Origin: an uncultured Anaerofilum sp.
Lineage (GTDB): Bacteria; Bacillota; Clostridia; Oscillospirales; Ruminococcaceae
Direction of reading: 5' to 3'
DNA length: 64,000 nucleotides
NCBI GenBank assembly: GCA_944385935.1
Contig: CALWZC010000012.1
Location: 26,773-90,772, forward strand
The translations under genes were made by a program, and so were the position numbers. The notes beneath the pieces are model-generated. The model was not told the origin of the DNA. It did no database searches and was given only the letters and a program-made list of their open reading frames with translations. Positions 34,100-44,119 of the stretch are shown here, one piece after another; within the stretch, counting starts at the first letter, position 1, and each line of letters begins with the position of its first letter.

Positions 34100-34993
34100 A
34101 TGGAACTAAGAGTATTACAATATTTTCTTGCAGTGGCAAAAGAGCAAAATATATCAGCGGCAGCACAGTCATTGCATCTTACACAGCCAACTTTATCCAG
34201 ACAACTAAAGGAATTGGAAGAGCAATTAGGGAAGCAGTTGATGATTCGAGGCAATCGAAAGATTACATTGACAGAAGAAGGAATGCTTTTACGAAAAAGA
34301 GCAGAGGAAATTCTCGACCTAGTGGGGCGTACTGAAAAAGAGGTTATGCAATCTGGCGATACTATAAGTGGAGATATTTATATCGGCACTGGTGAAACAG
34401 ATGGCATGCGACAGATTGCAAAAACAGCAAACATCCTTCAACAAAGCTATCCCAATATTCATTTTCACATTGTCAGCGGAGATGCTATGGATGTTTGTGA
34501 ACGCCTTGACAAAGGATTGTTAGACTTCGGCATTCTTTTGGGGGATATTGATAAGGTAAAGTATAACTACATAGAATTGCCTATGAAAGATACATGGGGT
34601 GTTTTAATGCGCTGCAATAGCCCTTTGACAAAAAAGGAGTGTATTTCACCAGAAGATTTATGGGATAAGCCTTTAATACTTTCCAGACAAGTGGATAATA
34701 AAAGCGGCCTGTATCGGTGGCTAAAAAAAGAACCCAACGAATTGTACACCGTAGCTACTTACAATTTAATCTACAATGCCTCTTTGATGGTGGATGAAGG
34801 AATGGGCTATGCCTTTGCTCTGGATAAACTCATTAACACCACAGGCAGCACCCTTTGTTTTCGCCCTTTAAAACCACAGCTGAAATTGGGAATGTATTTG
34901 GTATGGAAAAAGTACCAGACATTTTCCAAAGCTGCTGAGTTGTTTCTGGAAAATCTACAAAAAAACCTAACTGATTATTCAGATGAATCATAG
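34100..34993 (+). CDS. LysR family transcriptional regulator
   Basis: 297 residues from the ATG at 34100, nine bases after AGGAGGG; the earlier ATG at 34046 has no RBS. The HTH is at residues 16-36 (QNISAAAQSLHLTQPTLSRQL) and the effector domain follows (GDIYIGTGETDG, LLDFGILLGDIDKVKY). It is divergent from the acetyltransferase/lipoprotein/CMD-cupin genes, the classical layout in which a LysR protein controls the opposite operon. It is a clear paralogue of the LysR at 10926. Confidence 0.9.
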   Translation: MELRVLQYFLAVAKEQNISAAAQSLHLTQPTLSRQLKELEEQLGKQLMIRGNRKITLTEEGMLLRKRAEEILDLVGRTEKEVMQSGDTISGDIYIGTGETDGMRQIAKTANILQQSYPNIHFHIVSGDAMDVCERLDKGLLDFGILLGDIDKVKYNYIELPMKDTWGVLMRCNSPLTKKECISPEDLWDKPLILSRQVDNKSGLYRWLKKEPNELYTVATYNLIYNASLMVDEGMGYAFALDKLINTTGSTLCFRPLKPQLKLGMYLVWKKYQTFSKAAELFLENLQKNLTDYSDES

Positions 34994-35142
34994 GATATAC
35001 ATTTTGTAATGTGATTGTATAAGTGAATTCTTATAAAATATTTAGCGAAATTAGTTTATATATAATTTTAAACATCACAAAGCTGAATAATCCAGCAAAA
35101 AATTCCCATACTTTTCCACACTGGGAAAGGAGGAAAACTACT

Positions 35143-36750
35143 ATGAAAGAAAAAAGACTACTGTGGGTATATGGGGCTTTTTTGCTTTTATTTTTGGGAA
35201 TTGTAGCAAGATTATACTTGTTAGCATCCAACCAAAACTACGCCGAAAATGCAAGAAACCAAACCATAACAACTTTAGAGCTTCCCAGCAAAAGGGGACA
35301 AATTTACGATGTAAACAAAAATCCACTTACCGGCATTATACAGCAGTGGTATGCTTTAGCTTTGCCCGGAGATGATAGCTATGTAAAACTATTCCGCTAT
35401 GTTCCTTATCAAAGCCAAACCGAACTATATCAACGAGCAAGTACAGCAGCCACTCCTTTTCTAATTCCAGTACAACAAGACCTAACACAAAAGGGGATTT
35501 TTTCGGTAGCTGAAAAAAAGAGGGAATTTCCCTTACCCATTGCAGTGCACATTTTGGGATATGTAAACCAAGAGGGACATGGAGTGTCTGGAGTAGAACA
35601 AGCATTTGATGATATTTTATACCAGCCCCAAGGAGATGTAGTTCGTTGTGCAACTACTGCTAGAGGTTCTTTGATGGAAGATACCAGTCCTTTGCTTCAA
35701 ACAGTACCAACCAGCCAACAGGGAGTACAACTTACCATTGACACAGCTGTACAAAGAATTGCAGAGGGAGTAGCAACGGACAAAATGCAGCAGGGGGCAA
35801 TCCTTATTTTAGATACAGCCACATCAGAAATTCGGGCAGCCGTAAGTATGCCCACTTTTGACCCTTTGAATATACAAAAAAGCATAGAGGCAGAGGATAC
35901 ATCCCTTATCAACCGCAATTTCTCGGCGTTTAATGTGGGTTCTGTATTCAAACCACTATTGGCAGCACAAGCATTGGAACAAGGATGGAATCCAGAGGAC
36001 GTGTATGAGTGCAAAGGCTGGATAGATGTAGATGGTCAAATTTATCGGTGTGTAGATGGTGTTGCTCATGGTACCATCAATATGTCACAGGCGATTGCAC
36101 AAAGCTGCAACTGTTATTTTGTGCAGTTGGGTCAATGGCTTGGTGCAAATCAGGCCTTATCCATTGCACAACAGGCGGGATTTGGAAAACCTTTGTATTT
36201 TGATGCAGCTCTAAAAAGTGCTTCGGGAACATTGCCTACTATGGAACAACTGGAATCCAGTGGTGAGTTGGCAAACTTCAGCTTTGGACAGGGAAAATTT
36301 ACAGCTACCCCTGTACAGGTAGCTGCAATGATGAATGTTTTTGCCAATGAGGGGATGTACCGACAACCCACATTGATAAAAGGCTTAATCAATGAGGGGA
36401 CTGGAACATTGGAACCATCTTTGTATTTTGAGCAAGAAAAACAAATCATTTCAAAAGAAAGCTGCAAACTGGTAAAATCTATGCTGCAAGGTGTAGTAAA
36501 TGAAGGATTAGGACAAAAGGCATCACCCACTTTTGGAGGTGCCGCAGGAAAAACAGGCACTGCCCAAACAGGTCGATTTAATGAGGATGAAAAAGAACTG
36601 ACAGATGTGTGGTTTGCTGGTTTTTGGCCCGCAAAAACCCCACGATACACAATTGTTGTTCTTTTGGATTCCACATTGCAGGGAAGTGCAAAAGCCGCCG
36701 AGATTTTTGCAGAACTGTGCAATGCTTTGGAATATTTACAACCATCTTAA
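35143..36750 (+). CDS. Class B penicillin-binding protein (peptidoglycan transpeptidase)
   Basis: 535 residues from the ATG at 35143 (AAAGGAGG nine bases upstream; an earlier in-frame ATG at 35023 lacks an RBS). An N-terminal membrane anchor (LLWVYGAFLLLFLGIVARLYLL) is followed by a dimerisation domain (PSKRGQIYDVNKNPL) and the transpeptidase domain: SVFK (catalytic SxxK) near residue 303, SCN near residue 343, and KTGTAQTG near residue 470. It is of the FtsI/SpoVD/PBP2 type and crosslinks peptidoglycan. No rodA or ftsW is near, so its exact role (division, spore cortex or other) cannot be stated. Confidence 0.9.
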   Translation: MKEKRLLWVYGAFLLLFLGIVARLYLLASNQNYAENARNQTITTLELPSKRGQIYDVNKNPLTGIIQQWYALALPGDDSYVKLFRYVPYQSQTELYQRASTAATPFLIPVQQDLTQKGIFSVAEKKREFPLPIAVHILGYVNQEGHGVSGVEQAFDDILYQPQGDVVRCATTARGSLMEDTSPLLQTVPTSQQGVQLTIDTAVQRIAEGVATDKMQQGAILILDTATSEIRAAVSMPTFDPLNIQKSIEAEDTSLINRNFSAFNVGSVFKPLLAAQALEQGWNPEDVYECKGWIDVDGQIYRCVDGVAHGTINMSQAIAQSCNCYFVQLGQWLGANQALSIAQQAGFGKPLYFDAALKSASGTLPTMEQLESSGELANFSFGQGKFTATPVQVAAMMNVFANEGMYRQPTLIKGLINEGTGTLEPSLYFEQEKQIISKESCKLVKSMLQGVVNEGLGQKASPTFGGAAGKTGTAQTGRFNEDEKELTDVWFAGFWPAKTPRYTIVVLLDSTLQGSAKAAEIFAELCNALEYLQPS

Positions 36751-36773
36751 AAACTTTTATTGTATAGCAAAAC

Positions 36774-36810
36774 AGCAGGCTATTGAAACTCAATGTTTCA
36801 ATAGCCTGCT
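36774..36810. terminator. Perfect 16-bp bidirectional hairpin
   Basis: AGCAGGCTATTGAAAC (36774-36789) pairs with GTTTCAATAGCCTGCT (36795-36810). It lies between the convergent penicillin-binding protein and ABC exporter genes and could end both. Confidence 0.8.
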
Positions 36811-36834
36811 GCTACATGATTACAGATAAAAAAT

Positions 36835-38730
36835 TTATTCCAATTCAAATGCACCAGTATAAAGCTGGTAGTATTGTCCTTTTTGTGCTAGCAATTCCTC
36901 ATGATTGCCACGCTCAATAATGCGACCATGGTCTAAAACAATAATTACATCGGAATTTTTAACAGTGGACAAACGGTGTGCAATAACAAATACAGTCCGG
37001 CCTTCCATAAGTGCATCCATTCCACGCTGTACAATCGCCTCGGTTCTGGTATCGATGGAAGAAGTAGCTTCATCCAAAATCATAACAGGAGGGTCTGCCA
37101 CAGCAGCACGAGCAATGGAAAGCAACTGCCGCTGTCCTTGAGAAAGGTTTGCGCCGTTTTCGGTCAACATGGTTTCGTAACCATTTGGAAGCCTTGTAAT
37201 AAAATCATCTGCACCTGCTAGTTTTGCAGCTGCGATACATTCTTCGTCAGTAGCTTCCAATTTTCCATAGCGAATATTATCCATTACAGTGCCAGTGAAA
37301 AGATTGGTATCTTGTAAAACAACACCCAAAGCACGGCGAAGGTCACTTTTTCGGATTTTATTGATGTTGATATTATCGTATCGGATTTTACCATCTGCAA
37401 TATCATAAAAACGGTTCAGCAGATTGGTAATGGTTGTTTTACCTGCACCAGTAGAACCTACAAAGGCTACCTTTTGGCCGGGTTTTGCATACAGGGAAAC
37501 ATTGTGTAGAACAGTCTTTCCTTCTTCATAGGAAAAATCTACATCAAAAAGCCGTACATCACCTGTCAGCTTTGTATAAGTAACGCTGCCATCTGCCTGA
37601 TGGGGGTGTTTCCATGCCCATACACCTGTACGCTTTTCAGATTCTTGGATTCCGTTGGGGCCTTCAATGGCATTAACCAAAGTTACATAGCCATTGTCTT
37701 GTTCGGGTTGTTGGTCCATAAGGTTGAAAATACGCTGTGTACCAGCCATACCCATAACAACAGCATTGATTTGGTGAGAAACTTGACCAATATTTCCAGC
37801 GAACTGTTTGGTCATATTCAGGAAAGGAACCACAATACTAATTCCAATGGGCAAACCGGAGAGGCTGATATTTGGAACTTGTGCCAAAAGCAAAACGCCT
37901 CCTGTAATAGCAACCAACACATAAAGCACATTTCCTATGTTGTTTAGAATGGGGGCTAAAATGTTCGCATAACGGTTTGCTTTTTCAGATTCTTCAAAAA
38001 GTGCATCATTCAATTTGTCAAAATCAACTTTGCTTTCCTCTTCATGACAAAATACCTTGATGACCTTTTGACCATTCATCATTTCTTCTACAAAACCCTC
38101 TAGCTTACCCAAAGCATTTTGCTGGCGGAAGAAAAATTTTGCCGACCCGCCACCAACTTTTTTGATGATTGCGGTCATACAAATTACACCTAACACAACA
38201 ACTAAGGTAAGCCAAGCACAATAGTATATCATAATGCAAAATACAGTAAATACAGTGATACCAGATACCAACAGCTGAGGGAAACTTTGAGATACCATCT
38301 GGCGCAAAGTATCTATATCATTGGTATAGTAGCTCATAATGTCGCCATGGTTGTTGGTATCAAAATATTTAATAGGCAATCGTTGCATACCATTAAACAT
38401 TTCTTCACGCATCTTTTTTAATGTGCCCTGTGTGATAATGGCCATCAGTTGGTTAAATATAAATCCTGCTATCAGAGAAAGTAGATAGAAGATAGTCAAA
38501 ATAAGAACCAAATTTAAAATCTTTCCACTAACAGCGTTCCAATCTCCACTTTGCCAACTGGTTTCCAATGTGGCAATAATATTTTGCATAAAGATAGAAG
38601 GCAATGAGCTAACTGCTGCATTAAAAATAATGCAAAAAATTGTCACTGGCAGCATTACAGGATAAAACCCAAGAATGGTTTTAAAAAGTCGTCGGATGGT
38701 AGTTGATTGCTGCTTATTCAATATTTTCAC
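36835..38730 (-). CDS. ABC exporter half-transporter (permease-ATPase), second gene
   Basis: About 631 residues. Six membrane segments occupy roughly residues 15-330; the ATPase domain follows with Walker A VGSTGAGKTTITNLLNRFYD near residue 430, signature LSQGQRQLLSIARA near residue 533 and Walker B PVMILDEATSSID near residue 556, then the His switch in VIAHRLS. The GTG at 38730 is almost on top of the RBS; a TTG at 38721 is a spaced alternative. It overlaps the first transporter gene by 17 bases, so the two form a heterodimer of the multidrug/peptide exporter type. Confidence 0.9.
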   Translation of the reverse strand: MKILNKQQSTTIRRLFKTILGFYPVMLPVTIFCIIFNAAVSSLPSIFMQNIIATLETSWQSGDWNAVSGKILNLVLILTIFYLLSLIAGFIFNQLMAIITQGTLKKMREEMFNGMQRLPIKYFDTNNHGDIMSYYTNDIDTLRQMVSQSFPQLLVSGITVFTVFCIMIYYCAWLTLVVVLGVICMTAIIKKVGGGSAKFFFRQQNALGKLEGFVEEMMNGQKVIKVFCHEEESKVDFDKLNDALFEESEKANRYANILAPILNNIGNVLYVLVAITGGVLLLAQVPNISLSGLPIGISIVVPFLNMTKQFAGNIGQVSHQINAVVMGMAGTQRIFNLMDQQPEQDNGYVTLVNAIEGPNGIQESEKRTGVWAWKHPHQADGSVTYTKLTGDVRLFDVDFSYEEGKTVLHNVSLYAKPGQKVAFVGSTGAGKTTITNLLNRFYDIADGKIRYDNININKIRKSDLRRALGVVLQDTNLFTGTVMDNIRYGKLEATDEECIAAAKLAGADDFITRLPNGYETMLTENGANLSQGQRQLLSIARAAVADPPVMILDEATSSIDTRTEAIVQRGMDALMEGRTVFVIAHRLSTVKNSDVIIVLDHGRIIERGNHEELLAQKGQYYQLYTGAFELE

Positions 38731-40465
38731 TCTCCTTACTTTCCTTATTTTGGGAGATGTAGATTTCCCGATAAATACTGCTGCTCTTCAAAAGTTCCGC
38801 ATGAGTTCCGACATTTGCTATTTTTCCCCCGTCCATAACAATGATTCTATCTGCATTTTCTACTGAGGATGTACGTTGTGCAATGATAATTTTAGTAGTA
38901 GATGGGATGTACTCAGCCATTGCTTTTCGGATTTTTGCATCTGTTTTAGTGTCAACCGCACTGGTAGAATCATCCAAAATTAAAATTTTGGGCTTTTTTA
39001 ACAGAGCCCTTGCAATACAAAGCCGCTGTTTTTGTCCACCAGATACATTGGCACCACCTTGTTCAATGTAAGTATCATATCCATCTGGGAATTGAGAAAC
39101 AAATTCATCTGCACAGGACATTTTACAAGCCTGTATCATTTCTTCATCTGTAGCCTCTTTGTTACCCCAACGCAAATTTTCCTTAATGGTGCCAGAGAAA
39201 AGAATATTTTTTTGCAAAACAACAGCAACCTGGTTGCGCAAAGATTCCAAATCATATTCTCGCACATCTCTACCGCCCACTTTTATGCTGCCATCGGTAA
39301 CATCATATAGGCGAGAAATAAGCTGAATTAAAGAGGACTTAGAAGAACCCGTACCGCCAATGATACCAATGGTTTCGCCAGAACGGATATCTAAGTTAAT
39401 ATCCTGTAAAACCATTCGCTTTGCATTTTTAGAATATTTGAAGTTTACATGTTCAAAAGAGATAGAGCCATCTTCCACTTCACGGACAGGATTTTCAGGG
39501 TTGGACAAAGTGCTTTTTTCAGAAAGAACTTCTGCAATACGTTTTGCAGATTCTCCTGCTAAAGTAATAAGAGCAAACACCATAGACAGCATCATCAAAC
39601 TACTTAGCATCATAAAACTGTATGTCAAAAGAGAAGAAAGTTGCCCTACATCCAAATCCATTCCACGAGAAGTAACAATGGTGTAGGAACCAAAGGAAAG
39701 CACAAATACCATAACTGCATAAATGCAAAATTGCAACAGTGGATTATTCAATGCCAAAATGCGTTCTGCCTTTGTAAAATCTGCACAAACATCCTCTGCC
39801 GCATGGTTGAATTTTTTCTGTTCATAATCCTCACGCACAAAGGATTTCACCACTCGCATACCCTTAATATTTTCTTGTACAGATTGATTCAAAGCATCAT
39901 ACTTCTTAAAAACTTTTTTGAATAGGGGACGAACTTTATAAATAACTGCTGCCAATCCTGCCGCTAGTATTGGTACTACAACCAAAAAAATCCAAGCCAT
40001 TTTTCCCCCCATCACAAAAGCCATTATAAAAGCAAACACCAGCATCAATGGCGCACGAATTGCCATACGAATTAGCATCATATAAGCAGTTTGCACATTG
40101 GTAACATCTGTGGTCATACGAGTTACCAGCGATGAGGTCATAAATTTATCAATATTTTCAAAAGAGTAACTCTGGATGCTGTAAAAAATATCTTTACGTA
40201 AATTTTTAGCTAAACCACAGGAAGCTGTTGCGCAGGTAGAACCTGCCCAAGCACCAAATAACAGGGATAATGCAGCCATTACAACCAAAATTATGCCATA
40301 TTTTAATATGACATCTATGCTACAACCAGCTTTAATTTCATTAATCAAAATTGCAATGACAAATGGAATTATACATTCCATTACTACTTCACCAGCAACA
40401 AGAATTGGTGTAGCAATGGAAGCCGCTTTGTACTCTCGAATGCTTTTTGCTAATTGACGAATCAT
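38714..40465 (-). CDS. ABC exporter half-transporter (permease-ATPase), first gene
   Basis: 583 residues with AAGGA five bases before the ATG. It has six membrane segments (e.g. MECIIPFVIAILINEI, ILVVMAALSLLFGAW) and an ATPase domain. Its Walker A reads IGGTGSSKSSLIQLISRLY, with Ser-Ser in place of Ala-Gly; its signature is VSGGQKQRLCIARALL, and Walker B is ILILDDSTSAVD, where the catalytic glutamate is Asp. The partner has the full set, so this half carries the degenerate ATP site, as expected of heterodimeric exporters. Together they probably export drugs, peptides or lipids under control of the MarR gene. Confidence 0.9.
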   Translation of the reverse strand: MIRQLAKSIREYKAASIATPILVAGEVVMECIIPFVIAILINEIKAGCSIDVILKYGIILVVMAALSLLFGAWAGSTCATASCGLAKNLRKDIFYSIQSYSFENIDKFMTSSLVTRMTTDVTNVQTAYMMLIRMAIRAPLMLVFAFIMAFVMGGKMAWIFLVVVPILAAGLAAVIYKVRPLFKKVFKKYDALNQSVQENIKGMRVVKSFVREDYEQKKFNHAAEDVCADFTKAERILALNNPLLQFCIYAVMVFVLSFGSYTIVTSRGMDLDVGQLSSLLTYSFMMLSSLMMLSMVFALITLAGESAKRIAEVLSEKSTLSNPENPVREVEDGSISFEHVNFKYSKNAKRMVLQDINLDIRSGETIGIIGGTGSSKSSLIQLISRLYDVTDGSIKVGGRDVREYDLESLRNQVAVVLQKNILFSGTIKENLRWGNKEATDEEMIQACKMSCADEFVSQFPDGYDTYIEQGGANVSGGQKQRLCIARALLKKPKILILDDSTSAVDTKTDAKIRKAMAEYIPSTTKIIIAQRTSSVENADRIIVMDGGKIANVGTHAELLKSSSIYREIYISQNKESKESENIE

Positions 40466-40494
40466 TTTATCCTTCCTTTCCTAAAAGTAAAACT

Positions 40495-40953
40495 CTATTG
40501 GTTTGTTTCCGAATCCTTCTGCTCCAAAGACAAATTTAATTCCTCCCAGTGATTCAGCATTTTTCCTAATAAGATGTGCAAATTATCTAACTCCTCAGGA
40601 GAAAGACAATCCATCATTTTAGAAATTTTTTCTTCATAAACCATTTTTAGAGATTCTGCTTCTTTTTTTCCATCAGGGGTTAGCCTTACAGTAAGTTGAC
40701 GACCATCCTTTCTACTTCGAACTTTTTCAATCAATCCATCGGATTCCAATTTGATGATTACCTCACTCAAAGAACCAGACTGAATCTGTAAGATTCCTTG
40801 CAAGTCTTTTTGTGAGATTTCTGGGTGTTTTAGCAAAGTAACCAAAATACGTTGTCTGCCAGCTTTTCCTCCCATGCGATAGTACAGAAAATGTCCACAA
40901 GCTCGCAATTGTCCCACCACTTGGTGGATAAGAGAATCTGATTGCTGCTGCAT
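40495..40953 (-). CDS. MarR family transcriptional regulator of the ABC exporter
   Basis: 152 residues from the ATG at 40953; AAAGGAG lies 12 bases upstream, and a longer reading from 41010 has no RBS and overlaps the operator. The winged HTH is visible in ISQKDLQGILQIQSGSLSEVIIKLESDGLIEKVRSRKDGRQ (split near residues 54-93). It sits 29 bases upstream of the exporter genes on the same strand, and a palindrome (41007-41020) lies in its promoter region, so it most likely represses its own operon until a ligand binds. Confidence 0.85.
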   Translation of the reverse strand: MQQQSDSLIHQVVGQLRACGHFLYYRMGGKAGRQRILVTLLKHPEISQKDLQGILQIQSGSLSEVIIKLESDGLIEKVRSRKDGRQLTVRLTPDGKKEAESLKMVYEEKISKMMDCLSPEELDNLHILLGKMLNHWEELNLSLEQKDSETNQ

Positions 40954-41006
40954 AAGCCTTATATACTCCTTTCCATAAGATAGTATACTGTCGAAAAAAA
41001 TAAATG

Positions 41007-41020
41007 TCAAGGCACCTTGA
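41007..41020. promoter_or_regulatory. Palindromic operator candidate for the MarR regulator
   Basis: TCAAGGCACCTTGA is a perfect 6-2-6 palindrome about 55 bases upstream of the MarR start. MarR proteins bind short near-perfect palindromes that overlap promoters, so an autoregulatory site is likely, although the promoter elements are not clear. Confidence 0.5.
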
Positions 41021-41124
41021 TACTTTACTTATAGAAAGTTTTAATAGGTACACTTGAATGCATATAAAAGTGAAACAACTACTTGTAAAATGTGAACATT
41101 TGTGGTAGAATATAAACCAATTGA

Positions 41125-41375
41125 AAATGCGTTGTAAATGTTGATGGGGTTAACAATCATAAAGCAGTATCTCCAGAGAGAAACTTGTTCGGTGTGAAAG
41201 TTTTGTTCTGTTGTGGTTGGATGCCGCCCCGGAGTTTCCTGCGAGAGCAGGCGTAGGCGGCGTTAACGCAACGAAAGTGGTGCAAAAGGGTTGCTTTTGC
41301 ACAAGCTGGGTGGTACCACGGAGAGCAAAGGCCTTCGTCCCTATGGTGTATAGGGGCGGAGGCTTATCTTTTTGA
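41125..41375 (+). ncRNA. T-box leader of alaS
   Basis: The leader contains the T-box core AAGCTGGGTGGTACCACGG (41303-41321), preceded by a stem-I-like region (CAGAGAGAAA, GGTGTGAAAG) and followed by a terminator stem, GCCTTCGTCCCTAT (41331-41344) with ATAGGGGCGGAGGC (41350-41363), and a T-rich run. Uncharged alanine tRNA would bind the specifier loop and the T-box bulge and form the antiterminator. The GCC triplets in ATGCCGCC (about 41221) are candidate specifiers; I could not fold stem I fully. Confidence 0.9.
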
Positions 41376-41436
41376 AAAAATGCACGTATTTTCAGAAAAA
41401 AGAGTAATATAAAAGAGAAATGGAGAATTGTGTATC

Positions 41437-44106
41437 ATGCAATGGACAGGCTTAAATGAACTGCGTGAACGGTATCTAAAATTTTTTGAAAGTAAGGGAC
41501 ATCTGCGGCTGGATAGCTTTCCTCTGGTGCCAAAGGATGACAATAGCCTTTTGCTAATTAACAGTGGTATGGCTCCCATGAAAAAATGGTTTTTGGGACA
41601 GGAAGAACCCCCTTGCCATCGTGTAACTACTTGCCAAAAATGTATTCGTACCCCTGACATTGAGCGTGTAGGCATTACTTCTCGTCATGGAACCTACTTT
41701 GAAATGTTGGGCAACTTTAGCTTCCAAGATTACTTTAAAGAGGAAGTAATTCCATGGGCATGGGAGTTCCTAACGAAGGACTTGCAGATTCCTGCTGACC
41801 GCTTGTATATTTCTGTGTATTTGGAGGATGACGAAGCCTACGACATCTGGACAAAGAAAATTGGCATTCCAGAAGACCATATGGTTCGTTTCGGAAAAGA
41901 GGACAATTTCTGGGAGCATGGTTCTGGCCCCTGCGGCCCTTGCAGCGAGATTTATTTCGACCGTGGCGAGGAATACGGCTGCCATAAGCCCACCTGTAAG
42001 GTAGGTTGTGACTGCGACCGATATATGGAAGTTTGGAATTTGGTATTTAGCCAGTTTGATTCTGATGGGAAGGGAACCTATACTCGTCTAGAACGCCCCA
42101 ATATTGATACAGGCATGGGTTTGGAGCGTTTGGCTTGCGTTATGCAGGGGGTAAGCAATCTGTTTGAAGTAGATACTGTTCAATCTACTTTGCATTTGGT
42201 AGAAAAGATTGCAGGAAAAACCTATGGTCAAAATGAAAAGGATGACATTTCTATCCGTGTTATCACTGACCATATTCGTTCTACCACCTTTATGGTAAGT
42301 GATGGTATTTTGCCTTCTAATGCGGGCCGTGGGTATGTTTTGCGTCGTCTGCTTCGCCGTGCTGCCCGTCATGGAAGAATGCTGGGCATTGGTCGGCCCT
42401 TCTTGACAGAATTGGCAGATAGCGTAATTGAGGCAAGCCGTGCAGGCTACCCTGAATTGGCTGAACATGCGGATTATATTAAAAAGGTTATTGGCACTGA
42501 GGAGGAGAGCTTCTACAAAACCATTGACCAAGGCATGACAATTCTCAACGATTTGATTGAAGAAATCAACAAAAATGCACAAGAGGGAAAAGAAAAAGTC
42601 CTTGCTGGTGCAGACGCTTTCCGTCTGAATGATACTTTTGGTTTCCCCTTGGATTTGACCAAAGAGATTGCAGCAGAACAGGGAATTTCTGTGGACGAAG
42701 AAGGATTCCATGCAGCTATGAAAAAGCAAAAAGAGGCTGCCCGCGCTGACCGCATGTCCCGTGATATTTCTGGCTGGACTACCGACCTCTTTGCAGAAGC
42801 AGAGGCAGAGCCTACCCAGTTTGTAGGCTATGACTGTTTGGAAACTACCTCTAAAGTGGTATCTTTGTCTGATGGCGAAAGTTTACAAGATGCAATTGCA
42901 ACAGATGATGGAGAAAAAGAAGGGGTTCTAGTGGTTTTAGACCGTACCCCCTTCTATGCAGAAAGCGGCGGACAGGTTGCTGATACTGGTGTTTTAACCG
43001 GTGAAAATGGGGCAAAACTGTTGGTGCAAGCTGTAAAGAAAACTCCCAAGGGATATTTTGTTCATTCTTGCACATTGCAGGAAGGAACTATCAAACAGGG
43101 TGAAACTGTTACAGCCAGTGTAGATAAGCTGCGTCGGGCAGCTATTGCACGCAATCACACCTCTGCCCATTTGCTGCAAAAGGCTTTGCGTGATGTTTTG
43201 GGTAGCCATGTACATCAGGCTGGTTCTTATGAGGATGATGAGCGTGTTCGTTTTGACTTTACTCACTTTAGTGCCGTAACTGCCGAAGAGTTGGCAACCG
43301 TTGAAAAAATTGTAAATGAAAAGATTTTTGAAGCATTGGATGTTACTGTGCAAAATCTTCCCATTTCGGAAGCCAAAAAGATGGGTGCAATGGCCCTGTT
43401 TGGAGAGAAATATGGGGATGTTGTACGAGTAGTTGACATCAATGGTTGGTCTACAGAGTTTTGTGGTGGTACCCATGTTTCCAATACTGCACAATTAGGC
43501 TGCTTCAAAATTCTCAGTGAATCCAGTGTTGCTGCGGGCATTCGTCGTATCGAAGGTACAACTGGTTTTGGTGTTCTGCGTCTGCTGGAGGAACGCACAC
43601 AGCTTATCCAAGATACTGCTGCTGCTTTGAAGGTGCCCAATCCCAATGATTTGGCACATCGTGCAGCTGCTATGGCAGGAGAAGTCCGAGCTTTGACAAA
43701 AGAACTATCTGAATTGAAGGCTGCCGCTGCTGCTTCTCAGGTAGAAGGACTGTTTGAAAATGCACAAGAGGTGGAGGGAGTTTCCATTATAACAGCTTTC
43801 TTTAGCGGTACAGATAGCGAAGCTCTGCGCAGCATGTGTGAAAAAATTCGTGACCGTGCTCCCGGTGCAGTGGCTGCAATCTGCACCCAGTCCGAGGGTA
43901 AAACCACTTTGGCTGTTTCTGTGGGCAAAAAAGCACAGGAAAAAGGCTTGAAGGCTGGCGTACTGGTAAAAGCTATTGCTGCTATTGCCGGAGGAAACGG
44001 CGGCGGTAAGCCAGATATGGCTATGGCTGGTATCAAGGATGCCACCAAAGTAGATGAAGCACTAGCCGCAGTTGCTGGTATTGTTGCCCAAAATATTAAG
44101 GCATAA
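41437..44106 (+). CDS. alaS: Alanyl-tRNA synthetase
   Basis: 889 residues from the ATG at 41437 (GGAGA ten bases upstream; a TTG at 41428 is nearer). Class II catalytic motifs include RVTTCQKCIRTPDIERVG, LGNFSFQDYFKEEVIPWAWE and NTGMGLERLA-like DTGMGLERLACVMQG. The editing domain has HTSAHLLQKAL (zinc-binding HxxxH) and CGGTHVSNTA with its Cys-His; the C-Ala domain ends GNGGGKPDMAMAG. It charges alanine tRNA and clears serine mischarging. Expression is under the T-box. Confidence 0.95.
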   Translation: MQWTGLNELRERYLKFFESKGHLRLDSFPLVPKDDNSLLLINSGMAPMKKWFLGQEEPPCHRVTTCQKCIRTPDIERVGITSRHGTYFEMLGNFSFQDYFKEEVIPWAWEFLTKDLQIPADRLYISVYLEDDEAYDIWTKKIGIPEDHMVRFGKEDNFWEHGSGPCGPCSEIYFDRGEEYGCHKPTCKVGCDCDRYMEVWNLVFSQFDSDGKGTYTRLERPNIDTGMGLERLACVMQGVSNLFEVDTVQSTLHLVEKIAGKTYGQNEKDDISIRVITDHIRSTTFMVSDGILPSNAGRGYVLRRLLRRAARHGRMLGIGRPFLTELADSVIEASRAGYPELAEHADYIKKVIGTEEESFYKTIDQGMTILNDLIEEINKNAQEGKEKVLAGADAFRLNDTFGFPLDLTKEIAAEQGISVDEEGFHAAMKKQKEAARADRMSRDISGWTTDLFAEAEAEPTQFVGYDCLETTSKVVSLSDGESLQDAIATDDGEKEGVLVVLDRTPFYAESGGQVADTGVLTGENGAKLLVQAVKKTPKGYFVHSCTLQEGTIKQGETVTASVDKLRRAAIARNHTSAHLLQKALRDVLGSHVHQAGSYEDDERVRFDFTHFSAVTAEELATVEKIVNEKIFEALDVTVQNLPISEAKKMGAMALFGEKYGDVVRVVDINGWSTEFCGGTHVSNTAQLGCFKILSESSVAAGIRRIEGTTGFGVLRLLEERTQLIQDTAAALKVPNPNDLAHRAAAMAGEVRALTKELSELKAAAAASQVEGLFENAQEVEGVSIITAFFSGTDSEALRSMCEKIRDRAPGAVAAICTQSEGKTTLAVSVGKKAQEKGLKAGVLVKAIAAIAGGNGGGKPDMAMAGIKDATKVDEALAAVAGIVAQNIKA

Positions 44107-44119
44107 AAGAATAGGGTGC

